A DNA stretch of 8,887 bases from JAXHTH01 sp034211115 (GTDB taxonomy: Bacteria > Planctomycetota > Phycisphaerae > Phycisphaerales > SM1A02): contig JAXHTH010000309.1 in NCBI GenBank assembly GCA_034211115.1, positions 1-8,887 of the forward strand, read 5' to 3'. The notes under the pieces are model-generated. The model worked only from the letters and a program-made list of their open reading frames with translations. It had not been told where the DNA came from and made no database searches. Numbering within the stretch: position 1 is the stretch's first letter; every line of letters starts with the position of its first letter. The position numbers and the translations under genes were made by a program. Below are positions 6,414-8,887 of this stretch, in pieces.

Positions 6414-7061
6414 ATGTCGCAGCCAGTGCCCGAACCCATCGCCGGCGATGCGAGGGGCTTCCGCACCGACAAGTACATCCCACAGCCGCGCGATGTCGAG
6501 GCGATGGAGCACGTCCGCGCCCTGCTGGACTACATCGGGGAAGATCCGCAGCGCGAGGGTCTCGTCGACACGCCCTACCGCGTGATCGGCGCGATGCGGG
6601 ATCATTTCTACGGCTACCGGGAGGATCCCGCCGACTACCTCGCCCGCACCTTCAGCGAGGTCGAGGGCTACAACGAGCTGGTCCTCATCAGCGACATCGA
6701 GCTGCACAGCCACTGCGAGCATCACATGGTGCCCTTCGTGGGCAAGGCGCACGTGGCGTACATCCCCGACGGCAAGGTGGTGGGATTGTCCAAGATCTGC
6801 CGGGTGGTTGATGTCTACGCCAAGCGGCTCCAGGTGCAGGAGAAGCTGACGGCCCAGATCGCCGATGCGATCTGGAGCGTGCTCCGCCCGCAGGGCGTGG
6901 CCGTCATCCTCCGCTGCCAGCACTTCTGCATGTGCTACCGCGGCGTGAAGAAGCCCGGCTCGTGGACGACCACGAGCAAGCTGCACGGCTGCTTCCTCAA
7001 CGAGGAGGCGGCACGGATGGAGCTGCTCACGCTCATCGGGCTGAACAACGAGCTTGGGTAA
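6414..7061 (+). CDS. folE: GTP cyclohydrolase I
   Basis: This 215-residue enzyme is of normal family length (E. coli FolE has 222). It converts GTP to 7,8-dihydroneopterin triphosphate, the first step of folate and other pterin pathways, as a cytosolic multimer. The family motifs are all present. LLDYIGEDPQREGLVDTPYR is at 37-56. IELHSHCEHHMVPFVGKAHVAYIP (95-118) supplies zinc ligands Cys101 and His104 and the adjacent His103. GLSKICRVVDVYAKRLQVQE (124-143) is the conserved central helix region. The third zinc ligand is Cys172 in CQHFCMCYRG, with His170 in the place of the second catalytic histidine. All zinc and catalytic positions are kept, so it should be active as a zinc-dependent type IA enzyme. 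The C-terminal TTTSKLHGCF (185-194) is also typical. The gene appears monocistronic: it is preceded by a 500-base gene-poor stretch and followed by a repeat array starting five bases after its stop. Confidence 0.97.
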   Translation: MSQPVPEPIAGDARGFRTDKYIPQPRDVEAMEHVRALLDYIGEDPQREGLVDTPYRVIGAMRDHFYGYREDPADYLARTFSEVEGYNELVLISDIELHSHCEHHMVPFVGKAHVAYIPDGKVVGLSKICRVVDVYAKRLQVQEKLTAQIADAIWSVLRPQGVAVILRCQHFCMCYRGVKKPGSWTTTSKLHGCFLNEEAARMELLTLIGLNNELG

Positions 7062-7066
7062 GGGAA

Positions 7067-7098
7067 GAGACAAAGAGACGGAGTCACGGAGAGACGAA
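7067..7098 (+). repeat. Octamer tandem array GAGACRRA after folE
   Basis: Four units with an exact 8-bp period: GAGACAAA, GAGACGGA, GTCACGGA, GAGACGAA. A decayed continuation GTGCAAAG follows. The array starts five bases after the folE stop. Three of its four units are identical to units of the array at 5458-5489, although the upstream genes are unrelated. Confidence 0.82.
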
Positions 7099-7114
7099 GT
7101 GCAAAGAGGCGGGC

Positions 7115-7143
7115 GCGACAGCCGCGGGCTGACCAGCCCGCAG
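7115..7143 (+). repeat. Palindromic repeat, copy 1 (upstream of btpA)
   Basis: GCGGGCTG (7124-7131) and CAGCCCGC (7134-7141) form an 8-bp stem around AC. With its left flank GCGACAGCC it matches, at all but a few positions, the reverse complement of the palindrome at 8164-8191 on the far side of btpA. No T-run follows, so it is not an obvious terminator for folE. Confidence 0.75.
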
Positions 7144-7182
7144 TTGCCCCCGGGAACATCGCAGGCCCCCGCCCCGCGCCCC

Positions 7183-7263
7183 TTTCGGCGTTTCGGCCTT
7201 CAGCTTTCCGCGCTTCGCCTTTCCGCGTCTCGACGTTTTGACGCTTGGACGTTTTGACGTTTA
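7183..7263 (+). repeat. Short-period array before btpA
   Basis: The last part is four exact octamers: GACGTTTT, GACGCTTG, GACGTTTT, GACGTTTA (7232-7263). Upstream are TTTCGGCG and TTTCGGCC (7183-7198) and two copies of TTTCCGCG (7205-7212, 7220-7227) with 6-8-base fillers. The tract is T/C-rich on the plus strand and A/G-rich on the minus. It ends 10 bases before the btpA ATG, so it occupies the expected leader or promoter position. Confidence 0.78.
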
Positions 7264-7273
7264 TCCTCCGCCT

Positions 7274-8137
7274 ATGACCAGCGCGCGTGACATCTTCGGC
7301 CGGCAGAAGGCCCTCATCGGGATGATCCACGTCCAGGCCCTGCCCGGGACCCCCGGAGCCCCCGGTAGTGGCCTGTCCGTGAAGGCGATCGCGGAGCAGG
7401 CGGTCGAGGAGGCGCGGATCCTCATTAATCCCGGAGGTCCTGCTTCCGGGGGCGGGGGTTTCGATGCGTTGCTGCTGGAGAACATGCACGATGTGCCCTA
7501 CCTGCTCCGCGAGGTCGGGCCGGAGATCGTCGCCGCGATGACCGCCGTCGGTGCGGCCGTGCGCGACGCCGTGGGCGACGTCCCGCTGGGGATACAGATT
7601 CTTGCCGGCGCGAACCGGGCGGCGCTGGCCGTGGCACATGCGATCGGGGCGCATTTCATCCGCGCTGAGGGGTTCGTGTTCGCTTCGATCGCCGATGAGG
7701 GCCTGCTGGCGGAGGCCGATGCCGGCCCCCTGCTGCGGTATCGCAGGATGATCGGGGCCGAGGATGTGAAGATCCTCGCGGACATCAAGAAGAAGCACTC
7801 CAGCCACGCGATCACGGGCGACCTGCCGATCGCGGAGACGGCGAAGGCCGCGGCGTTCTTCGGCGCCGACGGCGTGATCGTCACCGGCGCCGCGACCGCT
7901 CAGCCCACCGCCCCGGAAGAGGTCAAGGCCGTCCGGGAGGCGGTCGACTCGGCGTCGCTGGGCGGCTCGGGCATCCCCGTCCTCGTCGGCTCCGGCGTCA
8001 CCCCCGACACCGCACCCGCCCTGCTTCAGCACGCCGACGCCCTCATCGTCGGGTCCTGGTTCAAGAAAGACGGCCACTGGCGCAACGCCCCGGATCCGGC
8101 GCGGGCGAGGAGAATCGTTCAGGCAGTGCGCCCGTAA
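7274..8137 (+). CDS. btpA: BtpA/SgcQ family TIM-barrel protein
   Basis: This 287-residue protein has the family signatures in order: GMIHVQALPGTPG (16-28), LLLENMHDVPY (66-76), AALAVAHAIGAHFIRAEGF (116-134), KILADIKKKHSSHA (166-179), GADGVIVTGAATAQPT (197-212), VLVGSGVTPDT (236-246) and ADALIVGSWFKKDG (254-267). The family is named for cyanobacterial BtpA, needed for photosystem I accumulation, and includes E. coli SgcQ. Its enzymatic role is not established and a photosynthetic role is not implied here. The ATG at 7274 is chosen because homology starts about 15 residues later; the frame extends to 7238 only through repeat DNA. There is no Shine-Dalgarno match: the bases before the ATG are TCCTCCGCCT. 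Relative to SgcQ as I recall it there is a Gly/Pro-rich insert of about nine residues near 52-60. The gene stands alone between two repeat-filled spacers. Confidence 0.9.
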   Translation: MTSARDIFGRQKALIGMIHVQALPGTPGAPGSGLSVKAIAEQAVEEARILINPGGPASGGGGFDALLLENMHDVPYLLREVGPEIVAAMTAVGAAVRDAVGDVPLGIQILAGANRAALAVAHAIGAHFIRAEGFVFASIADEGLLAEADAGPLLRYRRMIGAEDVKILADIKKKHSSHAITGDLPIAETAKAAAFFGADGVIVTGAATAQPTAPEEVKAVREAVDSASLGGSGIPVLVGSGVTPDTAPALLQHADALIVGSWFKKDGHWRNAPDPARARRIVQAVRP

Positions 8138-8163
8138 GAGGTAGAGTCATCGTCATGACGGCT

Positions 8164-8191
8164 CCGCGGGCTGTCAGCCCGCGGCTGTTGC
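8164..8191 (-). repeat. Palindromic repeat, copy 2 (downstream of btpA)
   Basis: CCGCGGGCTG (8164-8173) and CAGCCCGCGG (8175-8184) are perfect 10-bp inverted arms around one T. Read on the minus strand, with the flank to 8191, it is nearly identical to the repeat at 7115-7143, so btpA lies between two inverted copies. It begins 26 bases after the btpA stop and is followed by a pyrimidine-rich stretch with scattered Ts, so it could also work as a terminator. Confidence 0.78.
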
Positions 8192-8222
8192 TCTTCTTCC
8201 TCCTCTTCCCCTCTCCTTCCTC

Positions 8223-8248
8223 TCCGCGGTCCTCCGCGGCCCTCCGCG
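8223..8248 (-). repeat. Decamer array TCCGCGGYCC
   Basis: Plus-strand units TCCGCGGTCC, TCCGCGGCCC and a partial TCCGCG repeat with a 10-bp period, then run into TTTTTAAA. On the minus strand, the serpin's coding strand, the tract is purine-rich (CGCGGAGGGC units). Confidence 0.75.
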
Positions 8249-8268
8249 TTTTTAAACCCTATCCCTCC

Positions 8269-8294
8269 TCCGTGGCCCTCCGTGGCCCTCCGTG
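8269..8294 (-). repeat. Decamer array TCCGTGGCCC
   Basis: Two identical plus-strand units TCCGTGGCCC and a partial TCCGTG repeat with a 10-bp period, ending in TTTCAAC. It is a close sister of the array at 8223-8248 and starts 26 bases beyond the serpin stop codon on the serpin strand. Confidence 0.75.
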
Positions 8295-8320
8295 TTTCAA
8301 CTTCCTCTTCTATCGGGGGC

Positions 8321-8887
8321 TCAGCTCGGATCGACGACGCGACCGAGGAAGAGGATCGAGCCCGTCTCGCGGTCGCGGATGAGGAACAGGAACGGGTGAT
8401 CGGCGCGGAAGAAGGTCGGGGCGGCGGTGAGCATGACGCCCACAGCCGTCGCGGCCGCCGCTTCCGTGCCCTGCTCGTCCACCTCCACCCACGCCTGGTG
8501 GATCACCTTCCCGATGAAGAGGTCGCGCCGGCCGTTCATGCCGGAGAAATCGGCCCGACCGGGGGCGAATGCCAGCGGCATGCCCATCTGCTTGAGTGTC
8601 TGCCCCAGATCGAAGCGTGAGGTCAGCTTGAAGCGCGGCAGCATCACCCGCACCTCCTCCACCGCAAGCTCGCCCAGCCACGCCTTCAGTTTCTCCACGG
8701 AAAGCGCGCCCTCGAGTTCCGCCAGACCGCCGCGCTCTCGCGGGAGAAGGATCACCATCGACAGACGCTTGCCGTCGTAGGGCATCTCGAGGACCTGGAC
8801 ATCTTTCGATTCGTACAGGCCGAAATCATCCTTGAGGGACATCATCGGCACCTGGACGGACTTGTCGTCGCCGGGAAAGAAGTTCTG
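8321..8887 (-). CDS. Serpin-family protease inhibitor, C-terminal part
   Basis: The frame is open to the window edge, giving the last 188 residues of a protein usually near 380-420; the start and any signal peptide lie outside. Serpins trap serine or cysteine proteases by a suicide mechanism in which the cleaved reactive-centre loop inserts into a beta-sheet. Visible features are VQVPMMSLKDDF (11-22), the strand VLEMPYDGKRLSMVILLP (32-49), LPRFKLTSRFDLGQTLKQMG (83-102), FSGMNG (114-119), VIHQAWVEVDEQGTE (128-142) and the final PFLFLIRDRETGSILFLGRV (165-184). The hinge EQGTEAAAAT (138-147) has the small residues needed for loop insertion, so an inhibitory serpin is expected. Aligned by length with alpha-1-antitrypsin, P1-P1' falls at Thr154-Ala155, just after Met-Leu, suggesting an elastase- or subtilisin-like target rather than trypsin. 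The gene is convergent with btpA and followed by decamer arrays. Confidence 0.95.
   Translation of the reverse strand, partial: QNFFPGDDKSVQVPMMSLKDDFGLYESKDVQVLEMPYDGKRLSMVILLPRERGGLAELEGALSVEKLKAWLGELAVEEVRVMLPRFKLTSRFDLGQTLKQMGMPLAFAPGRADFSGMNGRRDLFIGKVIHQAWVEVDEQGTEAAAATAVGVMLTAAPTFFRADHPFLFLIRDRETGSILFLGRVVDPS

Noticed and set aside
6935..8077. 380-codon minus-strand frame across folE, the repeat spacer and btpA
   Set aside because: It crosses two genes and the repeat arrays; the repetitive KTSKRQNVETRKGEARK part is just translated octamer DNA.
8223..8294. CRISPR array
   Set aside because: The units are 10 bp, contiguous and without spacers of even length; CRISPR repeats are 21-50 bp with unique spacers.

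Overview
This is a GC-rich (about 65-70% in most genes) bacterial chromosomal window, most likely from a Planctomycetota-type Gram-negative, perhaps Phycisphaerae-like. The inference rests on three things: an MCE/Mla-type lipid-transport gene pair, which implies a double-membrane cell; a mix of housekeeping genes with a fused formiminotransferase-cyclodeaminase and a serpin; and long intergenic stretches full of short-period degenerate repeats and GC-rich palindromes. No rRNA, tRNA or marker protein fixes the taxon, so the assignment is tentative.

Layout: (1) positions 1-1303, plus strand, carry the 3' end of an ABC-transporter ATPase translationally coupled (GTGA overlap) to an MCE-domain protein, the ATPase and substrate-binding parts of a lipid transporter. 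(2) 1376-3064, minus strand, is a complete bifunctional FtcD, convergent with the MCE gene. (3) 3065-3395 is a divergent intergenic region. (4) 3396-5450, plus strand, is a complete cytoplasmic S9 acylaminoacyl-peptidase-like enzyme. (5) 5451-6413 is an accessory-looking stretch. It holds an octamer array, a lower-GC (about 58%) 100-residue gene of unknown function, two adjacent hairpins sharing the same arm sequence, and a possible short minus-strand gene or remnant. (6) 6414-7061 is folE. (7) 7062-7273 is a repeat-filled spacer. (8) 7274-8137 is a BtpA/SgcQ-family TIM-barrel protein. (9) 8138-8320 is a second repeat-filled spacer. (10) 8321-8887, minus strand, is the C-terminal part of an inhibitory-type serpin, cut by the window edge.

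Apart from the ABC/MCE pair the genes look like independent units. FtcD (one-carbon transfer from histidine breakdown to folate) and FolE (first step of folate or pterin synthesis) both touch folate, but they are more than 3 kb apart and not in one operon.

The most unusual content is intergenic. Arrays with an exact 8-bp period (GAGACRRA units) start within 8 bases of the stop codons of two unrelated genes. Related 8- and 10-bp arrays lie before btpA and after the serpin. Near-identical palindromes in inverted orientation flank btpA. The small low-GC gene is bracketed by GTTAGAC just before its start and GCCTAAC over its stop, an arrangement like that of an integron cassette but not proven to be one.
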